From Oscillospiraceae bacterium (lineage in GTDB: Bacteria; Bacillota; Clostridia; Oscillospirales; Ruminococcaceae), in NCBI GenBank assembly GCA_015067025.1, contig SVNC01000001.1, forward strand, positions 186,001 to 250,000: a DNA stretch of 64,000 nucleotides, written 5' to 3'. This document shows, piece after piece, positions 37,697-47,466 of this stretch (its first letter is position 1; each line of letters begins with the position of its first letter). Below the pieces are notes generated by a model. That model was not told the DNA's origin. It saw only the letters and a list, made by a program, of their open reading frames with translations, and ran no database searches. Position numbers and translations under genes: made by a program.

Positions 37697-37858
37697 TAAT
37701 CATTGTATATTATACTACAATCTTCAGATAAATGTCAACAATTAAATATTTTCTCACTTGACTACGATAAAGCAAAAAAGTGTTGACAAATAGTTCCTTT
37801 TGTAGTACAATTTTATGTGTATTGAAATAAATACAAAAAATACAAGGGGGACAATAAA

Positions 37859-39397
37859 ATGATACTTGATGATCTTTTTTCCTTAGCACCTCAGTTTCAG
37901 TTTACGACTGATGCTGCAACAAAAAGCATTTATGGTGTTAATAAAGGCTTTGGTATGATGATTAAGGCAAATGAACAGAATAATTGCTTTATCTTTACAA
38001 CCTGGGCAAGAAAGGGTGCCTTATCCAATAAGGGCGCTGATCAGTGGTTTGAAGAATATAAGGCCAAGCCCGAAAATAACTATATCAGAGCAACGGATGT
38101 AAATAATTACACGATTGCCGCTGTAATTTCAGCCGATGTTGATTCTGCTTCAACTATCACAAGACTGATGACCTTTATTTATGATATTACCAATTTCCTT
38201 TCAGCGAACTATTTCAGCAACGCTTGTGCTCAGTGTGGTTCAGGAATAGGACTTGCTATAGGAAACGACTCTGACGGAGTACGTACACAGCTTTGCAAGA
38301 TGTGTACAGAAAATGAAGCCGACGAAGCTCAGCAGAATGTAGCTACGGCAACACAATCACAGCCTCAGCAGCCTACGTTCGGTGCAGATGGCTTTGCTAC
38401 TCCTGTACAGCCCGTACAGAATAATTTTAATGCTCAGCCTCAGCAGCCTACGATCGGTGCAGATGGCTTTGCTACTCCTGTACAGCCCGTACAGAATAAT
38501 TTTAATGCTCAGCCTCAGCAACCTATGTTCGGTGCGGATGGTTTTGCAACACCTCAGCAAAATACATATAATATGCAGCCCTCTCAGACGAATATGGGAA
38601 CAACAATGGGTGCTGTTGGAGTTGGAGCAATGGGTGCAGTAGGTGCAATGGGTATGAACCAGGGCAGTGTACCGATGGGTACAAAGCTTGCCTCTACTTC
38701 GGATTCTATGGGAAGTATAGATCCTGCTACAGCTCCTGAAAGCACAGGCTTTACAACCGCAGCAGATCTTGCAGCACTTGAGCCTCCTTCAGCGTCATCC
38801 TTTGAAAATAATTATTCCGTGCCTCCTATAGCAAATGATTTCAGAGCAGATCCTTCCTATACCGAAGCACCTGCAACGTTTACGCCTATGGTACGCAATC
38901 CGGAAAAGGCAAATATCAATTCAAATCCTTTGCTTGGCTTTGTGGGTGCGGTTTTATTCGCTCTTATAGCTTGCGTTATCTGGGTAATCTTTGGTATGAT
39001 GGGCAAGATTGCCTATATCGGTGGTCTTGCAATGGGCTTCTGTACAGTAACGGGTTACAAGCTTTTAGGCAAGAAATTTGATGTTTTCGGTATTATTTCC
39101 TGTATCGTAGTTATTGCACTTGCAGTACTTGGCAGCAATATCTTTATCGAAACGTTAGCTGTATTCAATGAACCCGGTGCGTCGGAAGTTTTATCATGGC
39201 TTGGTTATGATGGGTTTGCTGACGTATTCTTCAACTTCTTCTCACTTGCCAATACACTGGATGAATTGATGTTAGAGATTGGAGAGCAGGCAAATGTTAT
39301 GTCATCTTTCCTTATAAATCTTGGCGTTGGCTATCTCTTATCCGGTGTAGGTTTCTGTGTAGTAGCAATTCCTGCATTCAAGGAAAGAAATTATTAA
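37859..39397 (+). CDS. Hypothetical protein: N-terminal domain with CxxC pair, Gln/Pro repeat linker, C-terminal TMs
   Basis: 512 aa; CAQCGSG...CKMC; three QPQQPxxGADGFATP repeats; C-terminal TM helices. Confidence 0.7.
   Translation: MILDDLFSLAPQFQFTTDAATKSIYGVNKGFGMMIKANEQNNCFIFTTWARKGALSNKGADQWFEEYKAKPENNYIRATDVNNYTIAAVISADVDSASTITRLMTFIYDITNFLSANYFSNACAQCGSGIGLAIGNDSDGVRTQLCKMCTENEADEAQQNVATATQSQPQQPTFGADGFATPVQPVQNNFNAQPQQPTIGADGFATPVQPVQNNFNAQPQQPMFGADGFATPQQNTYNMQPSQTNMGTTMGAVGVGAMGAVGAMGMNQGSVPMGTKLASTSDSMGSIDPATAPESTGFTTAADLAALEPPSASSFENNYSVPPIANDFRADPSYTEAPATFTPMVRNPEKANINSNPLLGFVGAVLFALIACVIWVIFGMMGKIAYIGGLAMGFCTVTGYKLLGKKFDVFGIISCIVVIALAVLGSNIFIETLAVFNEPGASEVLSWLGYDGFADVFFNFFSLANTLDELMLEIGEQANVMSSFLINLGVGYLLSGVGFCVVAIPAFKERNY
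38360..38557 (+). repeat. Coding tandem repeat, 75-bp period, about 2.6 copies
   Basis: Units at 38360, 38435 and 38510 encoding QPQQP(T/M)(F/I)GADGFATPVQPVQNNFNA. Confidence 0.95.
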
Positions 39398-39410
39398 TCA
39401 AAATAGTTAC

Positions 39411-39442
39411 GGGGTCATCCGAAAGGATGACCCCGATTTTTT
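39411..39442. terminator. Intrinsic terminator
   Basis: GGGGTCATCC-gaaa-GGATGACCCC + ATTTTTTT. Confidence 0.9.
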
Positions 39443-39960
39443 TACGACTTGTGATAAGTTCTTTCTGCAAGCCGTATTACAGAAATGATAGGGACTATAA
39501 GCATTCCGCCGATCATATTACTTATGCCGTGAGTAATATCAAAAGGGAGTCCGGCTATTATCCAGGCAATTGTGCCATTGAAATCAAGACCAAACATAAT
39601 AGCTTGTGCCGGGGCATAAAGTGTTCCGTATAAAAAGCCGTGAGCACCGGCAACTATGATGTATACTATCGGTGCTACTACTTTAGGCATTCTTTTAGGT
39701 AAAAGCATTGTAACACCCCAAAGAACAGTCCACAGATATAAATGCGGTATCCACCACATATTAAAGCCGTTGGTAAGCCCTAGTACAAAAACAAATACAT
39801 ATATAGGGTAAAGAGCCTTTTGTCTGTATACTACGGTATATGCTATAGTCAGAACCGCCAGCAAATGAATATTCGGCAGAAATTCCATCACCATCTTCGA
39901 CAGATACATAATAGTGCCGAGCATTGCAAATATGGCTATTTCTCTGATACTAAGCTTCAT
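39442..39960 (-). CDS. ECF transporter S component (probable cobalamin/precursor uptake)
   Basis: 172 aa multi-TM; EIAIFAMLGTIMYLSKMVMEFLPNIHLLAVLTIAYTVVYR; downstream of a cobalamin riboswitch. Confidence 0.8.
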   Translation of the reverse strand: MKLSIREIAIFAMLGTIMYLSKMVMEFLPNIHLLAVLTIAYTVVYRQKALYPIYVFVFVLGLTNGFNMWWIPHLYLWTVLWGVTMLLPKRMPKVVAPIVYIIVAGAHGFLYGTLYAPAQAIMFGLDFNGTIAWIIAGLPFDITHGISNMIGGMLIVPIISVIRLAERTYHKS

Positions 39961-40442
39961 TATTTCTCTACTTTAAAGGCGTAGCTTTCGCCATCCTTTA
40001 TTTCTGTAGTATCAACGCCTGATGTAGCATAAGCTCCATTTACATAGAATGCCCAGTAAGTGCCGTCTATGTCGAAGTCTGCGACGATGCCGTTTACTTT
40101 CTTTACATAAAGACCGAAATCGCCTTCATCGCCTTCAATGAGTCCAAGCTCCTGCAATGCTTCTCCGACGATCGTTTTATCGGTGCGGATTTCAAAGCTA
40201 GTTACATTGCCATCCTTGTCAGTAACGTCAAAGTTGAATTTTGTCTTACCTTCACCTTTTACTGTGACATCGCCTTTGCTTTCTTCTGTTACAGAAGAGG
40301 TGATATCGTTGCTTTCTACCACAGATGAATTGTTATTCTGCGGTGTTTCTTTGTTATCGTTACATCCTGATACAAGTGCTATAGCCGTAATAAGCACAAA
40401 ACAAAGGAATAACGATAAGGATTTTTTAAAAATTGTCTTCAT
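39960..40442 (-). CDS. DUF4430 domain lipoprotein
   Basis: 160 aa; lipobox LVSGCN; DGTYWAFYVNGAYATSGVDTTEIKDGESYAFKVEK. Confidence 0.85.
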   Translation of the reverse strand: MKTIFKKSLSLFLCFVLITAIALVSGCNDNKETPQNNNSSVVESNDITSSVTEESKGDVTVKGEGKTKFNFDVTDKDGNVTSFEIRTDKTIVGEALQELGLIEGDEGDFGLYVKKVNGIVADFDIDGTYWAFYVNGAYATSGVDTTEIKDGESYAFKVEK

Positions 40443-40529
40443 AAAAATAATTCCTTTCGTTTTTCGGGTTTTACCCGTTTTAATTTTTTATAACCATCTT
40501 CAACAGGCACTCGCTGTTATAAAAAGACT

Positions 40530-40700
40530 TTTAAAAGCTGTCCGCAGTATTTCGACTTAGCACCTTTTCAGTCGCCTTCTCGGTTTATCCAATGGCTTTG
40601 TCCCGTTATTACGGCTAACGGTAGACTGAAAAATCTTGTACATCACGGCGACGGGCTCGTACCTGATTTTCACAGGTTTCCTGGGATAGCCTTGTTATAC
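40530..40700 (-). ncRNA. Cobalamin (B12) riboswitch
   Basis: Minus strand: AACCTGTGAAAATCAGGTACGAGCCCGTCGCCGTGATG...GAGAAGGCGACTGAAAAGGTGCTAAGTCGAAATACTGCGGACAGC, matching the B12 riboswitch core layout. Confidence 0.78.
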
Positions 40701-40718
40701 AAATTCAATCTGTGTAAA

Positions 40719-41369
40719 TTAAAGCACGGGAGGGTTTCTCCAGCAATATTTCCACGGGTCGGGAGTTTTATCCGCCTTTATGACTTCAAATTCCTCCAAG
40801 CATGCTTCAAGACAGCGTGAGAAGTATTCTTCGCATATTTTAGGTGATATATAATAATGGTCGGAAGAAGCCTCGTCGAGATAGTCCTTTTCCATATGTT
40901 CAATAAATTCGCTTAACTGGAAAGGACAGAGCCTGTTTATTTCTTCATCTTCAAATTTTTCAGGGACGGAAAGTTGGAATTTTCCCATTTTGCCGTATAT
41001 ATAGGAATTCAGGCTGTGGAAGTCTGCATAAAGCTTATCAAGAAAGTCCTTATTTCCTCTCAGCTTAAGTAGATCAAGAGTGTAGTATATGAATTTTCTG
41101 TAGGCACAGTCCTCTACAAGGTGAAAATAATAGCCCAAGTAAAGCTCGTCTGTCAGTATCTTTTCCTTGTATTCAGCATAAAACCTGCCGAAATCCATAG
41201 TTTTATGGTCGTTGCTTAAATGCACGTAGTGAGTGTTATAATCTGCCTTGTTTCCTGAAAGATATGCATCGGGCAGAATAACACCGCATAAAAATCTGTT
41301 CTTGTCCTTAATATCAAGCTTTTCTGCAAGCAGCTTGCCGACATAAAGATGCATAAGACGTGATGCCAT
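40719..41369 (-). CDS. Zinc-dependent phospholipase C-like/HD-like hydrolase
   Basis: 216 aa; [18 protein letters not shown]...FLCGVILPDAYL...YYFHLVEDCAYR. Confidence 0.55.
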   Translation of the reverse strand: MASRLMHLYVGKLLAEKLDIKDKNRFLCGVILPDAYLSGNKADYNTHYVHLSNDHKTMDFGRFYAEYKEKILTDELYLGYYFHLVEDCAYRKFIYYTLDLLKLRGNKDFLDKLYADFHSLNSYIYGKMGKFQLSVPEKFEDEEINRLCPFQLSEFIEHMEKDYLDEASSDHYYISPKICEEYFSRCLEACLEEFEVIKADKTPDPWKYCWRNPPVL

Positions 41370-41950
41370 TATTTATACTCCTTTTCTATAATCAGTATTT
41401 CTTCAAAATTTGTTATCTTGTTTTCTTCGTCAAACTCCATCTTTACAACATACGGCATAAAATCGATTATCCGCATAAAACTGTCATAATTGAAATCAGA
41501 ATAATAATAGTTTATCATCGTGCTTAATGCTGTACCGTGAGTGGCGATAGCAATGGTTTCATTTTTGTATTTACCGAGATATTTATGCAAAGCTTTTACG
41601 TTGCGTTTCTGTACGTCGGAAAGACATTCGCCGTCAAGAATATGATAGTTGAATTCTTCCCACTGAGCTTTTATAAATTCTAAAAAGTTTTCACCGTGCC
41701 ATTTGCCTGCGTTTCGCTCTCTGAAGTCCTCGTCGGTCTCAATGGGAAGTCCAAGCTTTTCTGAAAGATCGGTAACTGTCTGAATGGTTCTTTTATAGGG
41801 GCTTGAAAGTATGTGACTTATCTCTTTATCTGATAACGCTTCCGTAATTTTAAGCGTATCGGCGAGGCCCTCTTCGGTTAAAGGTCTTGTCCTGTCATCC
41901 TGTGTAAATCTGTCGGACTGGGCGTGTCTTATAAAATAAACAGTTGTCAT
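41369..41950 (-). CDS. Histidine phosphatase family protein
   Basis: 193 aa; [28 protein letters not shown]...[12 protein letters not shown]...[10 protein letters not shown]. Confidence 0.93.
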   Translation of the reverse strand: MTTVYFIRHAQSDRFTQDDRTRPLTEEGLADTLKITEALSDKEISHILSSPYKRTIQTVTDLSEKLGLPIETDEDFRERNAGKWHGENFLEFIKAQWEEFNYHILDGECLSDVQKRNVKALHKYLGKYKNETIAIATHGTALSTMINYYYSDFNYDSFMRIIDFMPYVVKMEFDEENKITNFEEILIIEKEYK

Positions 41951-43536
41951 ACGTTATTTACCGCCGCTCTTTCTATTTCAAGTCCTTTACTATAGCGTTT
42001 CATAAACGCCTCAAAGCCTTCAACATCCGCCTTGTCGGGAGAAAGCGTCTTGATCTTTGTATCTGCAAATACTTTATTATTCAGATAATCACAGAGCTTT
42101 TCATCGGAGCTTTTATTAATCATATAAGACGCCAGAATAGCCATACCCCAGGCACCGCCTTCTCCTGCAGTAGTCATAATCGATACGGGTGCGTTTACTG
42201 CGGCGGCTAAAATGCTTTGACCAACGTTTTCAGTTTTGAAAAATCCTCCGTGACCTGTAATGCTTGTAAGTCTTACGTTCTCTTCCTTAAGAAGAATATC
42301 AAGACCTGTCTTTAATGCACCGAGAGAAGTGTAAAGCTCTGTTCGCATAAAATTTGCAAGGTTAAAATTGCTGTCAGGAGTGCGGACAAACATAGGTCTG
42401 CCTTCTTCAAAGCCTGTAACGTGTTCGCCTGAAAGATAGTTATACGCAAGGAGCCTTCCGCAATCCTTGTCACCCTTCATAGCTACGTTAAAAAGAGCGT
42501 TATATAATTCGGCATCGCTTATGTTGTTACCTGTAAGTAGAGAAAATTCTCTGAATATATTAACCCATGCATTAAGCTCAGACGTGCAGTTGTTGCAATG
42601 TACCATAGCAACGGCTTCTCCCGTGGGAGTTGTTACCACGTCTATTTCGCTGTATGCTTTCGATAAAGGCTTTTCAAGTACTACCATAGCAAATACGGAA
42701 GTACCTGCAGATACGTTGCCGGTAGTAGCAGAGATACTGTTTGTTGCAGTCATACCCGTACCTGCATCACCCTCGGGAGGACACATAGGTACACCGCTTT
42801 TTAAAGTTCCCGATTCGTCAAGGAATTTTGCACCTTCGCTTGTAAGTGCTCCCGCATTTTCTCCTGCACACAGTACTTTGGGTAGTAGTGAGAGTATCGG
42901 TTTACCAAAGCCGTTTTCTTTTGCGATGCTATCAAATTTTTCGGTCATTTTCTTGTTATAGGTAAAAGTATCGCTATCAACGGGGAACATACCTGAGGCT
43001 TCGCCTATGCCAAGAATATTTTCACCTGTCAGTCTGTAATGGATATAGCCTGCAAGGGTAGTAAGATGAGCAATATCTTTCAGATGTTCCTGTTTTTCAA
43101 GGATAGACTGATACAGATGTGCAATGCTCCATCTTTGCGGAACAGGGAAGTCAAAGAGTGCTGTCAACTCCTCAGATGCTTTTGCGGTAATGGTGTTTCT
43201 CCAGGTCCTGAAAGGTGCGAGAAGTGTCCAGCTGTTATCAAAAGCCATATAGCCGTGCATCATTGCACTTACGCCTATAGAACCATAAGTATCAGGTACT
43301 ACATCGTATTTTTCTTTTATATCTTTTAAAAGATCGGAATAACAGCTTCTTATTCCGTTATGTATGCTGTCAAGGGAGTAGGTCCATATTCCATCTCTAA
43401 GCTCATTTTCCCAGGAATGAGAGCCTTGTGCTATAGGCTGGTTTCTACTGTTGACAAGCACCGCCTTTATTCTTGTAGAGCCCAGCTCGATACCGAGAGA
43501 GGTCTTTCCGTTAATAATTGATGTTTTTATATCCAT
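41947..43536 (-). CDS. FGGY-family carbohydrate kinase
   Basis: 529 aa; [17 protein letters not shown]...[13 protein letters not shown]...[24 protein letters not shown]. Confidence 0.9.
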   Translation of the reverse strand: MDIKTSIINGKTSLGIELGSTRIKAVLVNSRNQPIAQGSHSWENELRDGIWTYSLDSIHNGIRSCYSDLLKDIKEKYDVVPDTYGSIGVSAMMHGYMAFDNSWTLLAPFRTWRNTITAKASEELTALFDFPVPQRWSIAHLYQSILEKQEHLKDIAHLTTLAGYIHYRLTGENILGIGEASGMFPVDSDTFTYNKKMTEKFDSIAKENGFGKPILSLLPKVLCAGENAGALTSEGAKFLDESGTLKSGVPMCPPEGDAGTGMTATNSISATTGNVSAGTSVFAMVVLEKPLSKAYSEIDVVTTPTGEAVAMVHCNNCTSELNAWVNIFREFSLLTGNNISDAELYNALFNVAMKGDKDCGRLLAYNYLSGEHVTGFEEGRPMFVRTPDSNFNLANFMRTELYTSLGALKTGLDILLKEENVRLTSITGHGGFFKTENVGQSILAAAVNAPVSIMTTAGEGGAWGMAILASYMINKSSDEKLCDYLNNKVFADTKIKTLSPDKADVEGFEAFMKRYSKGLEIERAAVNNV

Positions 43537-43723
43537 AACAAATCTCCGTAATGTAAGCAGAATGAAATTATATAAATTATATCACATTTTTATATTCAAA
43601 ACAAGTTTTTTTCGTCATTGCTACAAAATTATATTAAGGAATAAAAAACAATAGTTCAGGTACTGGAAAAAATTATAATTTTCTGTTAAAATAGATATAT
43701 AAATTTTGAAAGGATGTTATAAT

Positions 43724-45571
43724 ATGAAGTTAATGAAAAAACTTATAGCAGTTGCGATATCTTCTTTAATGATGCTGACCTTTGCTGTATCAGTTTACGC
43801 TGAAGATATTCAGATTGATGACGGTGGTGTAGTTATTCTATACACCAATGATATTCACAACGCTTGTCAGAAGGAAGAAGGCGTTCTTGGCTTCTCGTCT
43901 CTTGCGGCATATAAAAAGTCACTGGAAGAACAGGGCAAGACGGTTATTCTCGTAGATGGCGGTGATGCTATACAGGGCGGACTTATCGGTGCTGTGTCAG
44001 AAGGTGAATTTGTAGTAGATATTATGGAATACGTTGGTTATGACGTTTGCATACCCGGTAATCACGAGTTTGACTTTGGTATGGAACAGTTTTTATCCAT
44101 TGCCGAAAATAGCTCCCTTGACTATATTTCCTGCAACTTCAAGGATTTAAGAACAGATGAACTTGTACTTCCTCCTTATAAGATGATTACGGCGGATGGT
44201 ATAGATATAGCATTTGTCGGTATAACTACTCCCTATACGACAACTTCCTCAACACCTGCATATTTCAAGGATGAAAACGGAGAATTTATCTACGGCTTTT
44301 CAGGTGATAACGAAGGTAAGGATCTATACGATGCAGTGCAGACAGCTGTAGACGATGCAAAGGGCGAAGGTGCTGATTACGTTATAGCAGTTGCTCATAC
44401 AGGCTACGGCGAAGGTCTTGACAACTGGGATGCTACAGCTATCATAAATAACACAAGCGGTATAGATTTTTATCTTGATGCTCACGCACATCTTACAGTA
44501 AACGAAAAAGTATTTGTGAATAAAGATGGCGAAACAGTTCTTCTCACGTCCACAGGAACAAAGCTTCAGAATATCGCAGAGGTTGTTGTAACGGAAGAAG
44601 GCATTACAAGTAAGCTTATAAATTCCATTGATGAAGAGGATGCAGACACAAAGGCTTTCGTTGACTCAATTTATGAAGAGCTTGACAAAGAGTTCGGCAA
44701 GGTGGTAGCGAACAGCGAGGTTGATCTTGTAATATATGACCCCGAGACAGGCGACAGACTTATACGCACACAGGAAACAAATTTAGGCAACTTATGTGCT
44801 GACGCCTACAGAGAGGTTACAGGGGCAGATATAGCCTTTGTAAACGGAGGCGGCATCAGAGAAAATATCAAAAAGGGAGACGTTACATATATGAACATCA
44901 TAAACGTCCACCCCTTTGGCAATATGCTTTGTATGATGGAAGTCACAGGTCAGCAGGTGCTTGATGCTCTTGAACACGGTATGAGATATGCAGGTAAAGA
45001 AGAAACAGGTTCATTCCTTCAGGTGTCGGGTATAACCTTCAAGGTTGATACAAGTATAGAATCTCCCGTAGTAACCGATGAAGGCGGTACTTTTATAAAG
45101 ATAGACGGTGAGCGTAGAGTATATGATGTTAAGGTGAACGGCGAGCTTATAGAGGCAGATAAAAAGTATACTGTAGCTTCTCATAACTATATGCTTAAGT
45201 TAGGCGGAGACGGTTATACAATGTTTAACGGCGGAAAGCTTGTTCTTGATGAAATAATGAGCGACTATCAGGTTATTATTAAGTACATAACAGAAACTCT
45301 TAATGGTGCGATAAAGGCAGGTTCAGGATATGACGATCCTTACGGTGAGGGAAGGATTGCCTTTACCGAAGGTAAGGAAGAAGATGAAAACGTTCCCGGT
45401 GATAGCACAGAGATACCCGAAGATATCGAGGACAATACCGACGAAAATATCCCCGGTGACAGCGAAAGCAAAAATCCTCCCACAGGTGCAGGTCTGTCCT
45501 TTACAGCTGTTATTATCACAGCAGGATATACAATGCTTTCAGCGGCATCGCTAAAATTAAAAAGAAAATAA
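43724..45571 (+). CDS. Secreted metallophosphatase/5'-nucleotidase with C-terminal NPPTG sorting-like signal
   Basis: Start ATG 43724. VVILYTNDIHNA, GNHEFDFG, FVNGGGIRENIKKGDVTYMNIINVHPFGN; C-terminus NPPTGAG-TM-KLKRK. Confidence 0.93.
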   Translation: MKLMKKLIAVAISSLMMLTFAVSVYAEDIQIDDGGVVILYTNDIHNACQKEEGVLGFSSLAAYKKSLEEQGKTVILVDGGDAIQGGLIGAVSEGEFVVDIMEYVGYDVCIPGNHEFDFGMEQFLSIAENSSLDYISCNFKDLRTDELVLPPYKMITADGIDIAFVGITTPYTTTSSTPAYFKDENGEFIYGFSGDNEGKDLYDAVQTAVDDAKGEGADYVIAVAHTGYGEGLDNWDATAIINNTSGIDFYLDAHAHLTVNEKVFVNKDGETVLLTSTGTKLQNIAEVVVTEEGITSKLINSIDEEDADTKAFVDSIYEELDKEFGKVVANSEVDLVIYDPETGDRLIRTQETNLGNLCADAYREVTGADIAFVNGGGIRENIKKGDVTYMNIINVHPFGNMLCMMEVTGQQVLDALEHGMRYAGKEETGSFLQVSGITFKVDTSIESPVVTDEGGTFIKIDGERRVYDVKVNGELIEADKKYTVASHNYMLKLGGDGYTMFNGGKLVLDEIMSDYQVIIKYITETLNGAIKAGSGYDDPYGEGRIAFTEGKEEDENVPGDSTEIPEDIEDNTDENIPGDSESKNPPTGAGLSFTAVIITAGYTMLSAASLKLKRK

Positions 45572-45583
45572 TATAGTGAAAAA

Positions 45584-45620
45584 CAGTCCGTGTGAGTAAA
45601 TCACACGGACTGAACCTTTT
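45584..45620. terminator. Terminator between convergent genes
   Basis: CAGTCCGTGTGA-N5-TCACACGGACTG. Confidence 0.85.
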
Positions 45621-45625
45621 ATGTT

Positions 45626-46558
45626 TTATTCGCCTTCAAAAAGGGGAGTGGAGAAGTATCTCTCCGCTGTGTCGGGGAGTACCGCTACTACAGTCTTGCC
45701 CTTGCCAAGCTTCTTTGCAAGCTGTTTTGCGGCGGCAACGTTTGTACCGCTTGAAATACCGCACATAATACCTTCAAGTCTTGCAAGATCTTTTGCTGTA
45801 CGGATAGCTTCTTCATCAGAAACTATATATACGTTGCTGTAAATGTTGAGGTTTAAATTTCCTGGGATAAGACCATCACCGATACCCATCTGTAGGTGTG
45901 TGCCTATTGTACCGCCTGCAAGGATAGCGGCGTTTTCAGGTTCAACTGCCCATATTTCAATATCAGGATAAACAGCCTTTAAAGTTTCACCGATACCGCT
46001 TATTGTGCCGCCTGTACCAAAGCCTGAACAGAAGCCGTGAATTTCCTTTCCTGCCTGTTCAAGTATTTCAAGACCCGTGTGATACTTATGTACCATAGGA
46101 TTTGCCTTGTTTTCAAACTGCTGGGGAATGTACACGTTGGGATTTTCATCTCTCATTCTTTCTGCTGTCTTTAAGCATTCGTCGATGCAGTCACCAATGT
46201 TTCCTGCATCATGGACAAGAATTACTTCTGCACCATAGTGCTGTACCAACATTCTTCTTTCACAGCTGACAGAATCGGGCATGATTATAACCGTCTTGTA
46301 GCCCTTTACAGCACCTACAAGTGCAAGACCGATGCCCTGATTTCCGCTGGTGGGTTCAACAATTATCGTATCCTTGTTGATGATACCCTGCTTTTCTGCT
46401 TCTGTTATCATATTGTAAGCAGTTCTTGTCTTTATAGAGCCACCTACGTTGAGTCCTTCAAATTTTACGAGTATCTCCGCACTGTCCTCATCTACCATAC
46501 GGTTAAGACGGATAAGGGGAGTATGCCCGATAACTTCTAAAATGTTGTCGTATATCAT
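45626..46558 (-). CDS. cysK: Cysteine synthase A
   Basis: IYDNILEVIGHTPLIRLNRM...EPTSGNQGIGLALVGAVKGYK...GFGTGGTISGIGETLK; likely start MIYDN at 46558. Confidence 0.94.
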   Translation of the reverse strand: MIYDNILEVIGHTPLIRLNRMVDEDSAEILVKFEGLNVGGSIKTRTAYNMITEAEKQGIINKDTIIVEPTSGNQGIGLALVGAVKGYKTVIIMPDSVSCERRMLVQHYGAEVILVHDAGNIGDCIDECLKTAERMRDENPNVYIPQQFENKANPMVHKYHTGLEILEQAGKEIHGFCSGFGTGGTISGIGETLKAVYPDIEIWAVEPENAAILAGGTIGTHLQMGIGDGLIPGNLNLNIYSNVYIVSDEEAIRTAKDLARLEGIMCGISSGTNVAAAKQLAKKLGKGKTVVAVLPDTAERYFSTPLFEGE

Positions 46559-46792
46559 AGTCGTCTGTCCTTTCGTCTGCGTAAGAGGCATACCGCCATT
46601 TTAACGCTATTTTATATAATACCATAAATCGCCTTGATTAGTCAATAGAAAAAACCGTTATATTTATTTTATTGAATTACGGTGAAATTGTTACTATCCT
46701 GATTGATTTCAATTTCACTATTGACTAAATTTTACATTATTGCTATAATTAACTACGAAAGAAAACGGAATGTTGAACTCGGAGGTGTATAT

Positions 46793-47305
46793 ATGAAAAA
46801 AGCACTTATAGTTATTGATATGCAGAACGATTATCTATACGAGAAAAGGAAGGATAAATTTGCATATAAGACTAAAGAGCTTGTAAAAGCAGTAAATGAG
46901 TTGATACACGAGTATAAAGACAATGGATCTGATGTCATATACATACGCCATATTATTCAGAACCTGCCTACAAATCGTCTGCTTTTCGGATACTCCCTTG
47001 CAGGTACACAGGGTGCGGAATTGTATAGCGGTCTTGATACAGTATCAGATTACATTTTTGATAAGCTTTTAGGCGATGCACTTACTAATAAGGAACTGCT
47101 AAAGCTTGTAAAGGAAAAGCAATATGAGTCTCTTTTCCTTTGCGGTCTTGACGAGTGTGGCTGTGTGACCTCTACCGCATTAGGTGCTACAAAGCGAGGT
47201 ATAAAAGCAGAAATTATCCGTAAGGGGGTAGCAACGGTCTTCCCTGAAAGAAAAGCAGCAAAGGCACGAAAAAAACTTCAGAAAGCAGGCGTTAATTACA
47301 TATAA
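46793..47305 (+). CDS. Isochorismatase-family cysteine hydrolase
   Basis: Start ATG 46793; MKKALIVIDMQNDYLYEKRKDKF...DSVIYIRHI-type region...LCGLDECGCVTSTALGATKRG. Promoter TTGACT (46721)-17-TATAAT (46744). Confidence 0.85.
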   Translation: MKKALIVIDMQNDYLYEKRKDKFAYKTKELVKAVNELIHEYKDNGSDVIYIRHIIQNLPTNRLLFGYSLAGTQGAELYSGLDTVSDYIFDKLLGDALTNKELLKLVKEKQYESLFLCGLDECGCVTSTALGATKRGIKAEIIRKGVATVFPERKAAKARKKLQKAGVNYI

Positions 47306-47311
47306 AATATC

Positions 47312-47350
47312 ACCTGAGAAGAGAATAAACGCTTCTCAGGTTTTGCTTTT
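47312..47350 (+). terminator. Intrinsic terminator
   Basis: ACCTGAGAAG-N10-CTTCTCAGGT + TTTGCTTTT. Confidence 0.8.
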
Positions 47351-47362
47351 CGGGGATAAAAT

Positions 47363-47395
47363 TACCGAGTGGTCAATTTTTGATACCGAATGGTA
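47363..47395. promoter_or_regulatory. Candidate LytTR-type binding site (direct repeat, 21-bp period)
   Basis: ACCGAGTGG-N12-ACCGAATGG upstream of TTGAAC (47407-47412)-17-TATACT (47430-47435). Confidence 0.6.
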
Positions 47396-47466
47396 AGAAA
47401 AGCATATTGAACAAGACTTTTTATTATGTTATACTTAAATAAAGGAAAAATAAAGTGGTGGTAAAG

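Noticed and set aside
42467-42961. 164-aa plus-strand ORF inside the FGGY kinase
   Set aside because: Shadow ORF; coding signal belongs to the kinase frame.
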